From SIG565 sp045647785 (GTDB lineage: Bacteria; Bacillota; Clostridia; Oscillospirales; Acutalibacteraceae): a stretch of DNA of 12,587 bases. The translations under genes were made by a program, and so were the position numbers. Within the stretch, counting starts at the first letter, position 1. Every line of letters begins with the position of its first letter. The stretch covers positions 1 through 12,587 of the forward strand of contig JAZRMU010000073.1 of NCBI GenBank assembly GCA_045647785.1, given 5' to 3'. This document shows positions 1-6,330 of this stretch, one piece after another. Under the pieces are notes generated by a model. That model had not been told where the DNA came from. It made no database searches and worked only from the letters and a program-made list of their open reading frames with translations.

Positions 1-848
1 CGAATATGGGTAAAATAGTATGCATCTTCATACCAAGTAAGAGGTGCAAGACCAACCTTTGCACGCTCTTCGTTACATAAACGAAGAATCTCAAGTTCGA
101 TTTCTCTATATGGACTATTGATTTTCTTTGTTCTTAATGCCATTGTATATTCTGTTATGTCTACACCTTCATCAACAACATATGTGTAACCGTTGTCGGT
201 CTTATATGTTACTTTGCCAGGTGTGTTGTCTTCAATTTTAGGTATTGTTTTACCAGTAGCGATTTTTGTACCACAGGTTTTACAATAAGTATCTCCTGTA
301 TAACCTTCGGAGGTTGTTGTGGCCTCTTTTTTACCACGAATTTCTATGTCCTTATGACCAGTTGCAGAGATTTCAGAACCATTTTTGATAGTCTTTTTGC
401 AATCGTTGCAATATGTGTCGCCGGTATAACCAGCCTTGGTGCAAGAAGCACTTGCTTTGTTTTTTACAGTCGTGTTATTGTGAGAACAAGTCGTAGGTTT
501 TGTTTCACTGTTAGTGTTGTCAGGAGTCTGATTTTCAACATCCTGATTATTCGATTCATTATTTTTGTTTACGTCGTCTTTTTCGGATGAACTTGTTTTT
601 TCATCATCAGTCTTAGATGTATCAATGATTTCACCAGTAGTTTGGTCAACCTTGATGTTTTCATCAGTTACAACCTCACCAGTTGTTGAATCGATAATTT
701 CACCAGTAGTCTCATCAACATAGTAGTTGTCGATACTATTGTTGTTTTGATTTTCCTGATTTTTATTATCATTGCAAGCAGCAAGACAACTGATGCAAAG
801 AATGATGACTAAAAGGCATGCGATAAGTTTGAATGTAGTATGTCTCAT
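1..848 (-). CDS. Secreted lipoprotein with CxxC repeats and a CAP (SCP/PR1) domain, C-terminus cut by window edge
   Basis: I translated 282 codons from the ATG at 848; the reading frame is open to the window edge. Residues 1-24 form a lipoprotein signal peptide with lipobox LAAC (Cys25), so the protein should be anchored to the outer face of the membrane. A low-complexity linker (about 26-118) rich in Asn, Asp, Thr and Glu contains three TTGE-[IV]-[IV] units. Residues 121-204 hold two repeats ending in GYTGDTYCxxC (about 140-150 and 182-192), which resemble small zinc-ribbon-like repeats of clostridial surface proteins. From about residue 248 a CAP domain begins (EIELEILRLCNEERAKVGL, then PLTW). 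A strong AAGGAGGT ribosome site lies just upstream. CAP domains in bacteria are extracellular and their biochemical role is poorly known. The domain calls come from recognised motifs; the function is not determined. Confidence 0.85.
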   Translation of the reverse strand, partial: MRHTTFKLIACLLVIILCISCLAACNDNKNQENQNNNSIDNYYVDETTGEIIDSTTGEVVTDENIKVDQTTGEIIDTSKTDDEKTSSSEKDDVNKNNESNNQDVENQTPDNTNSETKPTTCSHNNTTVKNKASASCTKAGYTGDTYCNDCKKTIKNGSEISATGHKDIEIRGKKEATTTSEGYTGDTYCKTCGTKIATGKTIPKIEDNTPGKVTYKTDNGYTYVVDEGVDITEYTMALRTKKINSPYREIELEILRLCNEERAKVGLAPLTWYEDAYYFTHI

Positions 849-875
849 ATGAAGACCTCCTTATAACTTTTTTAT

Positions 876-904
876 AGTATAGCACAAACCAAAAGCACAC
901 TCAA
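876..904 (-). promoter_or_regulatory. Sigma-A promoter of the CAP lipoprotein gene
   Basis: Reading the minus strand, TTGAGT (904-899) and TATACT (881-876) are separated by 17 bp. The -10 carries an extended TGC just upstream. The site lies 28 bp before the start codon, with an AAGGAGGT ribosome site between. Confidence 0.7.
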
Positions 905-935
905 GCACTTTTTAAAAAGGAATAGCACAAAGAAA

Positions 936-979
936 GCACAAAAAAACAGAAAAAGGTATGCAGAAAAATCTACATACCT
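936..979 (-). terminator. Intrinsic terminator after the rubrerythrin gene
   Basis: On the minus strand the arms AGGTATGTAGA and TCTGCATACCT (979-969 and 964-954) form an 11-bp stem with one G-U pair and a TTTT loop. A T-rich tract (953-936, interrupted by CTG) follows directly. It should end the perR-rubrerythrin transcript and insulate the CAP lipoprotein promoter downstream. Confidence 0.85.
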
Positions 980-1025
980 AAATCCGCTATATTTTAGAAA
1001 ACCCTTATTTTATACGGTTTTTTGC

Positions 1026-1568
1026 TTATTTGAAGTATCTGTTCAAAAGACCCTCAAATGCCTTGCCGTGGCGAGCCTCATCACGAGCCATTTCGTGAAC
1101 TGTATCGTGAATAGCGTCAAGACCGAGCTCTTTAGCAAGCTTTGCAAGCTCAAATTTGCCCATTGTTGCGCCGTTTTCAGCATCTACGCGCATTTCAAGG
1201 TTTTTCTTGGTCGAATCGGTTAAAACCTCACCTAAAAGCTCGGCAAACTTTGCAGCGTGCTCTGCCTCTTCATAAGCGGCCTTCTCCCAATATAGACCAA
1301 TTTCGGGATAACCCTCGCGGTGTGCAACGCGGGCCATGGCAAGATACATACCAACCTCGCTGCATTCGCCGTTGAAGTTTTCGCGAAGACCTTCGATAAT
1401 TCTCTCATCTACGCCTTTAGCAACGCCTACAATGTGTTCAGCAGCCCAGGTCTTTTCACCGGCCTGCTCTTGGAACTTTGAAGCAGGAGCCTTGCAAAGG
1501 GGGCAAGCATCGGGAGCAGAAGCTCCTTCGTGAGTATAACCGCAGATTGTGCAAACAAATTTTTTCAT
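1026..1568 (-). CDS. rbr: Reverse-type rubrerythrin (NADH peroxidase component)
   Basis: This 180-residue cytoplasmic iron protein has the domain order of reverse rubrerythrins. The rubredoxin domain comes first, with Cys6, Cys9 (CTICGY) and Cys22, Cys25 (CPLCKAP) holding one iron. A ferritin-like diiron four-helix domain follows (about 44-180), with candidate ligands in NGECSE (Glu68, Glu71), EEAEH (101-104) and DEARH (163-167). Reverse rubrerythrins of clostridia reduce hydrogen peroxide using electrons passed from NADH through rubredoxin or flavoprotein partners, and protect anaerobes from oxygen. The start has AAGAGGTG upstream. The gene begins 25 bp after perR on the same strand, so it is almost certainly co-transcribed with that peroxide sensor and derepressed by peroxide. 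All expected metal ligands are visible. Confidence 0.95.
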   Translation of the reverse strand: MKKFVCTICGYTHEGASAPDACPLCKAPASKFQEQAGEKTWAAEHIVGVAKGVDERIIEGLRENFNGECSEVGMYLAMARVAHREGYPEIGLYWEKAAYEEAEHAAKFAELLGEVLTDSTKKNLEMRVDAENGATMGKFELAKLAKELGLDAIHDTVHEMARDEARHGKAFEGLLNRYFK

Positions 1569-1593
1569 AATAAAAACACCTCTTAAAAAATTT

Positions 1594-1983
1594 TTAATTA
1601 TTTATATGTTCAGCGCCGCAGCTTTTGCATACGCCGCTAAATACCAAATTTTCCTCCTCCACCAGGCAGCCAAGCTCTTTTTCCAAAAAGCGCTTTAGAG
1701 AGCTGTCGGGGTTTGCGCAGTCGTAAATTCCACCGCATGACCTACAATGAAAATGGAGATGTGGAAGGGGGTTGCCGTCGAAATGCTGGAAACCGTCCTG
1801 CACGGGCACCTCGATTATTCTGCCCTCTGATTTCAGCTCGGCTAAATTCCTGTAAACCGTGCCGAGGCTGATTTTGGGCAGACGCTCGCGGGTGCGCTCA
1901 TAAATCCAGTTAACGGTGGGGTGTGTGGTGGTGCTGCACAGCACTTCGAGGATTGCTTCTCGCTGTTTTGAGTAGTTTCTCAT
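1594..1983 (-). CDS. perR: PerR-type Fur family peroxide-sensing repressor
   Basis: A 129-residue winged-helix repressor. Compared with Bacillus subtilis PerR numbering, the regulatory metal ligands His37, Asp85, His91, His93 and Asp104 all appear at a constant offset of 16: His21, Asp69, His75, His77 and Asp88. The aspartate at the last position favours PerR over Fur. The structural zinc cysteines are Cys80, Cys83, Cys119 and Cys122. In the known mechanism, peroxide oxidises the iron-binding histidines and the repressor leaves DNA. I chose the ATG at 1983 because GGAGGTG immediately upstream is a ribosome site; a TTG at 1995 is in frame but would put that site inside the gene. It leads the operon with the rubrerythrin and has a palindrome over its own promoter, so autoregulation is likely. 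Confidence 0.93.
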   Translation of the reverse strand: MRNYSKQREAILEVLCSTTTHPTVNWIYERTRERLPKISLGTVYRNLAELKSEGRIIEVPVQDGFQHFDGNPLPHLHFHCRSCGGIYDCANPDSSLKRFLEKELGCLVEEENLVFSGVCKSCGAEHINN

Positions 1984-1998
1984 ACGCACCTCCAAAAA

Positions 1999-2015
1999 AT
2001 AGTAATGATTACTAT
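1999..2015. promoter_or_regulatory. Per-box-like operator
   Basis: A 17-bp perfect palindrome with an 8-1-8 layout. Its core TAGTAATGATTACTA closely resembles the Per-box consensus TTATAATNATTATAA. It covers the expected transcription start of perR, just downstream of the -10, where a bound repressor would block transcription. Binding by the adjacent perR product is inferred. Confidence 0.8.
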
Positions 2016-2019
2016 ATTT

Positions 2020-2047
2020 ATTATAACAAAATTTTAAACTTTGTCAA
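2020..2047 (-). promoter_or_regulatory. Sigma-A promoter of perR-rubrerythrin
   Basis: On the minus strand TTGACA (2047-2042) and TATAAT (2025-2020) both match consensus, with a 16-bp spacer. The Per-box palindrome lies immediately downstream. Its -35 is separated by only 9 bp from the -35 of the divergent rex promoter. Confidence 0.85.
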
Positions 2048-2056
2048 GTGTTTTTA

Positions 2057-2085
2057 TTGACTTTTTTGAAAAAATATTGGATAAT
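2057..2085 (+). promoter_or_regulatory. Sigma-A promoter of rex
   Basis: TTGACT (2057-2062) and GATAAT (2080-2085) are spaced by 17 bp, 35 bp before the rex start codon. A ribosome site GAGG (2110-2113) precedes the ATG. The promoter is back to back with the perR promoter. Confidence 0.75.
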
Positions 2086-2120
2086 AAGATTAGCAATTTT
2101 TAACAAAGTGAGGAAACGGT

Positions 2121-2756
2121 ATGCAGAGCAAGAATATTTCAAGCTATGTAATTAAAAGGCTGCCTCGATATTATAGGTTTTTAGGAGATTTATCGGCTGC
2201 GGGAATAAAGAAAATATCATCAGGTGAGCTCGCCCGTAGAATGGGATTGACCGCCAGCCAGATAAGGCAGGACTTTAACTGCTTCGGCGGCTTTGGTCAG
2301 CAGGGGTATGGCTATAATACCGATATTTTAAGGGAAGAGATTGGCAATATTTTGGGAATTAACACACCTAAAAAAATAATTGTTGTCGGAATGGGTAACC
2401 TCGGTAAGGCGGTAACGCTGCATGTGAATTTTAAGGATAAGGGCTTTAATTTGATAGGTCTTTTTGATGCTAAAGAGTCAATTGTTGGAAATATTGTTCG
2501 CAATATTCCGATTCGCAGCACAAAGCAGCTGGATGAATTTTGTCGCGAAAATCATCCCGATGCGGCGGTGCTGTGCATTCCTAAAGAGGCGGTGCATTCG
2601 ATAGCCGAGCATCTGATTCGCCTCGGCGTTAAGGGCTTTCTTAATTTCAGCCACTATGACCTCAATTTACATTTTGATGGAATCGCAGTTGAGAATATTC
2701 ATTTTGGCGATGACTTGATGAAACTTTCATATAAAATAGACAGCTTGGATAAATAG
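2121..2756 (+). CDS. rex: Redox-sensing transcriptional repressor Rex
   Basis: A 211-residue protein, the usual length of Rex. Residues 1-75 form a winged-helix DNA-binding domain; the family signature is clear at about 45-65 (ASQIRQDF, then CFGGFGQQGYGY). Residues 85-200 are a Rossmann domain with the NADH-binding GMGNLG (90-95) and an acidic Asp116 at the end of the second strand that would bind the adenosine ribose. Rex dimers sense the NADH/NAD+ ratio: they bind operators when NAD+ is high and release when NADH rises, which derepresses fermentation genes. The C-terminal helix is present. Rex starts an operon with two membrane-associated genes downstream and is divergent from perR. I found no complete Rex operator in its own promoter. 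Confidence 0.95.
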   Translation: MQSKNISSYVIKRLPRYYRFLGDLSAAGIKKISSGELARRMGLTASQIRQDFNCFGGFGQQGYGYNTDILREEIGNILGINTPKKIIVVGMGNLGKAVTLHVNFKDKGFNLIGLFDAKESIVGNIVRNIPIRSTKQLDEFCRENHPDAAVLCIPKEAVHSIAEHLIRLGVKGFLNFSHYDLNLHFDGIAVENIHFGDDLMKLSYKIDSLDK

Positions 2757-2781
2757 TAGAAATCCGCGCAAAATAAAAGCG

Positions 2782-3468
2782 GTGATTATTTTGACAGTTA
2801 CACTGCTTCGAACTATAATAATGTATATTTTTGTAACCATAGGTATCCGCGTAATGGGCAAGCGCCAAATCGGCGATATGCAAATGAGCGAGCTTGTGGT
2901 TACTTTGCTTATATCGGAGATTGCGGCGATACCGCTTCAGGATACAAATCAGCCGCTATTCAGTGGAATAGTGGCAATTTTCACTTTAGTTGTTGTGGAA
3001 ATTGTAATTTCACTTTTAAGCCTTAAGAGTATTGGACTCCGCCGACTTGTTAACGGACGCAGCATTGTTATAATTAAAAACGGTAGGGTAGATGAGGCTG
3101 CTATGAAAAAGGTGAGAATGACCGTTATTGAGCTAATCGAGCTGCTGCGCGACCGTGATGTTTTTGATATATCCATCGTGGATTATGCGGTGCTCGAGGT
3201 GAACGGCTCTTTAAGCGTTATGCTAAAGCCCTCCGAGCAGCCCTTAACGCCGAAAACTGCCAAAATCAAGTGTGAAAAGGCGGCTATGCATTTGCCTGTT
3301 ATAAGCGACGGCAAGATTATAACCGATAGTCTTTGCGCACTTAAAATAACCGAGGAGGATATAAGACGCCGACTAAAGGCTAAAAATTGTCGTCAAAGGG
3401 ATGTGCTTTTGATGACGCTTGACCGCCTTGGAAATGAGAATTTGATTAAAAAAGGGGAAAAGGTATGA
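2782..3468 (+). CDS. DUF421 / YetF family membrane protein
   Basis: About 228 residues. Three N-terminal hydrophobic segments (roughly 3-22, 37-52 and 60-80) are followed by a soluble C-terminal domain. The family signature MGKRQIGDMQMSEL sits at 25-38, and the conserved soluble region runs through NGRVDEAAMKK and DVFDISIVDYAVLEVNG to about 143. YetF-type proteins are found in Firmicutes and sporeformers; their activity is not firmly established. The start used here is a GTG 25 bp after rex; an in-frame TTG at 2791 is also possible because GGTGAT could act as its ribosome site. The gene overlaps the next one by 4 bp, so the two are translationally coupled. The family assignment is secure; the exact start is not. 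Confidence 0.88.
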   Translation: MIILTVTLLRTIIMYIFVTIGIRVMGKRQIGDMQMSELVVTLLISEIAAIPLQDTNQPLFSGIVAIFTLVVVEIVISLLSLKSIGLRRLVNGRSIVIIKNGRVDEAAMKKVRMTVIELIELLRDRDVFDISIVDYAVLEVNGSLSVMLKPSEQPLTPKTAKIKCEKAAMHLPVISDGKIITDSLCALKITEEDIRRRLKAKNCRQRDVLLMTLDRLGNENLIKKGEKV

Positions 3469-3824
3469 GCAGAATTATAGCGGCAATTTTAATAACAGGG
3501 CTTTTAATTGGCTTTTGCATTACGGATTTTCTTTATGTGGGGCAAAGCTATAATTCGTTCAGTGAGAACGTGGAAATATGCGAAAAAGAGCAAAGCCGAG
3601 AGGCGGCACAAAGCCTATATAACAAGTGGGTAGCTGCGGAGCCTGCATTATCAATTTTCGTTAATCACGCGATTTTAGAGGAGGTGAGCTCCTCTATAGC
3701 CAAGCTGCCTGCGCTTGCGACAACCGACGACCCCTCTGCGATGCTTGCCGAGTGCGCCTCAATTAAGTTGAAGCTTAAATATATAAAAGAGGATTCTCGT
3801 GTTAATTTGCATAGTTTGTTTTAA
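3465..3824 (+). CDS. DUF4363 family protein, single-pass membrane
   Basis: A 119-residue protein with one N-terminal transmembrane segment (about 4-24) and a mostly helical extracytoplasmic part. It matches the DUF4363 type that commonly follows DUF421/YetF genes in clostridia, which suggests that the two proteins act together in the membrane. The start codon lies inside the end of the DUF421 gene (ATGA overlap) after GGGGAAAAGG, a usable ribosome site. No catalytic motif is visible. The biochemical function is unknown, and the family call rests on length, topology and neighbour. Confidence 0.72.
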   Translation: MSRIIAAILITGLLIGFCITDFLYVGQSYNSFSENVEICEKEQSREAAQSLYNKWVAAEPALSIFVNHAILEEVSSSIAKLPALATTDDPSAMLAECASIKLKLKYIKEDSRVNLHSLF

Positions 3825-3847
3825 ATAGATTGATTCTTAAAAAACTA

Positions 3848-3875
3848 TTGAAATTTAAAAAAGTTGTGATATAAT
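3848..3875 (+). promoter_or_regulatory. Sigma-A promoter ahead of the dehydrogenase-malic enzyme operon
   Basis: TTGAAA (3848-3853) and TATAAT (3870-3875) are separated by 16 bp; TGA directly before the -10 gives an extended -10. The start site would fall near 3882, about 70 bp before the dehydrogenase ATG and only a few bases before a strong hairpin. Confidence 0.75.
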
Positions 3876-3889
3876 TAAAATAGAGAAAT

Positions 3890-3933
3890 GAGAGTACATT
3901 AATTCTAGAGGGATTGGTGTACTCTCTTTTTCT
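3890..3933 (+). terminator. Terminator-like hairpin in the operon leader (possible attenuator)
   Basis: The arms 3890-3903 and 3913-3926 pair over 14 bp: 9 perfect pairs (GAGAGTACA with TGTACTCTC), two T-G wobbles and three A-T pairs. The loop is 9 nt and TTTTTCT follows at once. It lies between the promoter at 3848-3875 and the ribosome site AGGAGG (3938-3943). It may end the rex-DUF421-DUF4363 transcript, act as an attenuator of the downstream operon, or do both. The structure is seen directly; the role is inferred. Confidence 0.75.
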
Positions 3934-3950
3934 AAACAGGAGGAATTAAA

Positions 3951-5063
3951 ATGGCAAAAACAAACATAGTTGATTGGAAAACGATTACCGAGTTCGTGGT
4001 TGACGCTTTCGTTGGCTACGGAATACCCAGAGCAGATGCAGAAATTTGTGCAGATGTTCTTTTAGAGTCGGATAAACGCGGCATTGAGTCGCACGGCGTA
4101 AATCGTTTTAAGCCGATTTATCTTGATAGAATCAAGGCGGGAATTCAGCAACCGGTTACCAAAATGGAAATTTTAAAGGAAACCCCCACCACCGCGGTTA
4201 TCGATGGACACCATGGTATGGGTCAGGTTATAGGTCATAAGGCAATGAGCATGGCGATTGCCAAGGCGAAGGAATACGGTATGGGTATGGTAGTTGTTCG
4301 CAACTCCTGCCACTATGGTATTGCGGGATATTATACTACTATGGCGACCAAGGCAGGATGCATCGGAATGACGGGTACAAACGCCCGCCCCTCGGTTGCT
4401 CCCACACATGGTGTAGAGGGTATGTTTGGCACCAACCCCTTCACTATCGGTGTTCCTACCGATGAGTCATTTGATTTTAATTTTGACTGTGCTACTTCAA
4501 TTACTCAAAACGGTAAGGTTGAATATTACGAGAGAATAGGTGAGGAGGTACACCCCGGCACCATTATCGCCAATGACGGCTCTGCCGTTGAGGGGGATGC
4601 AGGTGTAGCGCTCAAAAAAATCCGTAATGGCACAGCCGCCCTCACTACTTTAGGTGGTATCGGCGAGGATTTAGCGGGATATAAGGGCTATGGTTTTGCC
4701 TTGGCTGTTGAGTTTTTCTCCTCCATTTTGCAGGATGGCGCATACGGTAAGGACCTTGACGGCAAGGATGAAAACGGAAACATCCGCCCATATCAGTTAG
4801 GACACTGGTTTATTGCTATTGATACCGATCATTTTATGGGCGAGGGGATTGCCCGCAAAAAAGCAGGCGATATATGCCGCAGTATGCGCGCATCCAAAAA
4901 GGCGCCAGGGGCAGATAGAATATATACCGCAGGAGAAAAGGAATATGAAATCGGTATTGCACGCGAGCGCGGTGTTCCGATAAACGAATCGGTGCAAAAA
5001 GAAATTACCGAAGTTAGAGATGCTCTAGGGCTCACACAGTATAAATTTCCTTGGGAGGAATAA
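3951..5063 (+). CDS. Ldh2/MdhB family NAD(P)-dependent 2-hydroxyacid dehydrogenase (malate/L-lactate type)
   Basis: A 370-residue cytoplasmic oxidoreductase of the Ldh2 superfamily, which is unrelated to classical lactate and malate dehydrogenases. Visible family motifs are SHGVNRF (47-53, with the likely catalytic His48), HHGMGQ (87-92), NSCHYG (118-123), GTNP (160-163) and GYKGYG (243-248). Members interconvert malate and oxaloacetate, lactate and pyruvate, sulfolactate, ureidoglycolate or related pairs with NAD(P)H. The substrate cannot be fixed from sequence, but the malic enzyme 2 bp downstream favours malate or lactate/pyruvate. AGGAGG with 7-bp spacing precedes the ATG. The gene lies behind a promoter whose short leader contains a terminator-like hairpin. 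Length is typical of the family and no defect is visible. Confidence 0.9.
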   Translation: MAKTNIVDWKTITEFVVDAFVGYGIPRADAEICADVLLESDKRGIESHGVNRFKPIYLDRIKAGIQQPVTKMEILKETPTTAVIDGHHGMGQVIGHKAMSMAIAKAKEYGMGMVVVRNSCHYGIAGYYTTMATKAGCIGMTGTNARPSVAPTHGVEGMFGTNPFTIGVPTDESFDFNFDCATSITQNGKVEYYERIGEEVHPGTIIANDGSAVEGDAGVALKKIRNGTAALTTLGGIGEDLAGYKGYGFALAVEFFSSILQDGAYGKDLDGKDENGNIRPYQLGHWFIAIDTDHFMGEGIARKKAGDICRSMRASKKAPGADRIYTAGEKEYEIGIARERGVPINESVQKEITEVRDALGLTQYKFPWEE

Positions 5064-5065
5064 AA

Positions 5066-6238
5066 ATGGATATCAGACAGCAGTCTTTAAAAAAGCATTA
5101 CGAGTGGAACGGAAAAATCGAGGTTATTTCCCGTGCGCCGATCAACACCAGAGAGGACCTTTCTTTGGCATATACACCCGGTGTTGCTGAACCGTGTCTT
5201 GAAATTAATAAAGATATATCGAAGTCGTATGAATTAACTCGCCGTTCAAATCTTGTTGCCGTAATTACCGACGGCACGGCTATTTTAGGTCTTGGAGATA
5301 TAGGTCCCGAGGCAGGTATGCCCGTAATGGAGGGCAAATGTGCCCTTTTTAAAGCATTTGCCGATGTAGATGCTTTCCCGCTTTGCATAAAGTCAAAGGA
5401 TGTTGATGAAATTGTACGCACAATTTATCTGTTATCCGGCAGCTTCGGAGGGATTAATCTTGAGGATATTTCGGCTCCCCGTTGCTTTGAGATTGAAAGA
5501 AAGCTAAAGGAAATTTGCGATATTCCGGTCTTCCATGACGACCAGCACGGTACGGCAATTGTTGTTGCTGCTGCATTAATAAACGCTTTAAAGCTTGTTA
5601 AAAAACAGATTGGCGAAGTGAAGGTGGTCATTAACGGTGCGGGCTCGGCAGGCATAGCAATAGGTAAGCACCTTATGAATATGGGTGTGAAAAACCTTAC
5701 CTTCTGCGACCGTTTTGGAATTATTTGTGAGGGCGATGAGAACAACAATTCAGCCCAAGAGGAAATTTCAAAGGTTACAAATCTTGAGCACAAAAAAGGT
5801 ACACTTAAGGATGCTCTTTGCGGTGCCGATGTGTTCATTGGCGTTTCGGCACCAAACCTTGTAGATGAAGAAATGGTAAAATCAATGGCGAGCGACGCTA
5901 TTATGTTCCCAATGGCTAACCCGACGCCCGAAATTATGCCTGATATTGCTAAAAAGGCAGGAGCAAGGGTGGTTGGAACGGGTCGCTCAGATTTCCCGAA
6001 TCAGATAAACAATGTTCTTGCATTCCCGGGAATTTTCCGTGGCGCACTTGACTCAAGAGCAACCTGTATTAACGAGGAAATGAAGGTTGCAACCTCTTAT
6101 GCTCTGGCATCGCTCATTCCTGAAAATGAAATCAGTGAGGAGAATATTATTGCCTCTGCACTCGATAAGAGGGTGGCACAGGTTGTAGCCGAAGCGGTAG
6201 CAAAGGTTGCAAAGGAAACCGGTGTTGCAAGAATTTAA
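5066..6238 (+). CDS. NAD(P)-dependent malic enzyme, short form
   Basis: A 390-residue enzyme that oxidatively decarboxylates malate to pyruvate and CO2. It corresponds to the catalytic part of MaeB-type enzymes and lacks the C-terminal phosphotransacetylase-like domain. Recognisable blocks are TPGVAEPC (near 37-44), VITDGTAILGLGDIGPEAG and MPVMEGK (near 66-91), the metal-binding LEDISAPRCFE, VFHDDQHGTA, and a Rossmann INGAGSAGIAIG for the nucleotide. I chose the ATG at 5066: GGGAGG lies 8 bp upstream, and an in-frame TTG at 5051 would include that ribosome site. The gene begins 2 bp after the dehydrogenase stop, so the two are translationally coupled. Together they could link malate, pyruvate and lactate or oxaloacetate pools to NAD(P)H balance. 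Cofactor preference is not decided. Confidence 0.95.
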   Translation: MDIRQQSLKKHYEWNGKIEVISRAPINTREDLSLAYTPGVAEPCLEINKDISKSYELTRRSNLVAVITDGTAILGLGDIGPEAGMPVMEGKCALFKAFADVDAFPLCIKSKDVDEIVRTIYLLSGSFGGINLEDISAPRCFEIERKLKEICDIPVFHDDQHGTAIVVAAALINALKLVKKQIGEVKVVINGAGSAGIAIGKHLMNMGVKNLTFCDRFGIICEGDENNNSAQEEISKVTNLEHKKGTLKDALCGADVFIGVSAPNLVDEEMVKSMASDAIMFPMANPTPEIMPDIAKKAGARVVGTGRSDFPNQINNVLAFPGIFRGALDSRATCINEEMKVATSYALASLIPENEISEENIIASALDKRVAQVVAEAVAKVAKETGVARI

Positions 6239-6241
6239 TAA

Positions 6242-6263
6242 TTATTAAGGGTTTACTTAATAA
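6242..6263. repeat. AT-rich perfect inverted repeat after the malic enzyme gene
   Basis: TTATTAAG (6242-6249) and CTTAATAA (6256-6263) pair perfectly around GGTTTA. There is no T-tract, so it is a poor intrinsic terminator; it could be an operator or a 3'-end stabilising hairpin. No role can be assigned. Confidence 0.4.
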
Positions 6264-6287
6264 CATATAGATTTTCACTTCAAACAA

Positions 6288-6296
6288 TGATATAAT
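6288..6296 (+). promoter_or_regulatory. Extended -10 promoter of the glycerol-1-phosphate dehydrogenase gene
   Basis: TGATATAAT combines the TGN extension with a consensus -10 (6291-6296), 34 bp before the ATG. No good -35 hexamer is present at the usual distance. AAGGAG (6317-6322) is the ribosome site, 8 bp before the start codon. Confidence 0.6.
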
Positions 6297-6330
6297 AGCA
6301 ACAAAGGATATTTATTAAGGAGCAAAAAAT

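Noticed and set aside
354..590. Plus-strand open frame of 78 codons
   Set aside because: It is antisense to the CAP lipoprotein, lacks a ribosome site and recognisable motifs, and is a shadow of the real minus-strand frame.
2100..2106. Rex operator in the rex promoter (TTAACAA)
   Set aside because: Only one half-site is present; the matching TTGTTAA at the right distance is absent.
3864..3869. Rex operator overlapping the -10 of the dehydrogenase operon (TTGTGA)
   Set aside because: The inverted partner TCACAA is absent at the expected spacing, so this is a lone half-site likely due to chance.
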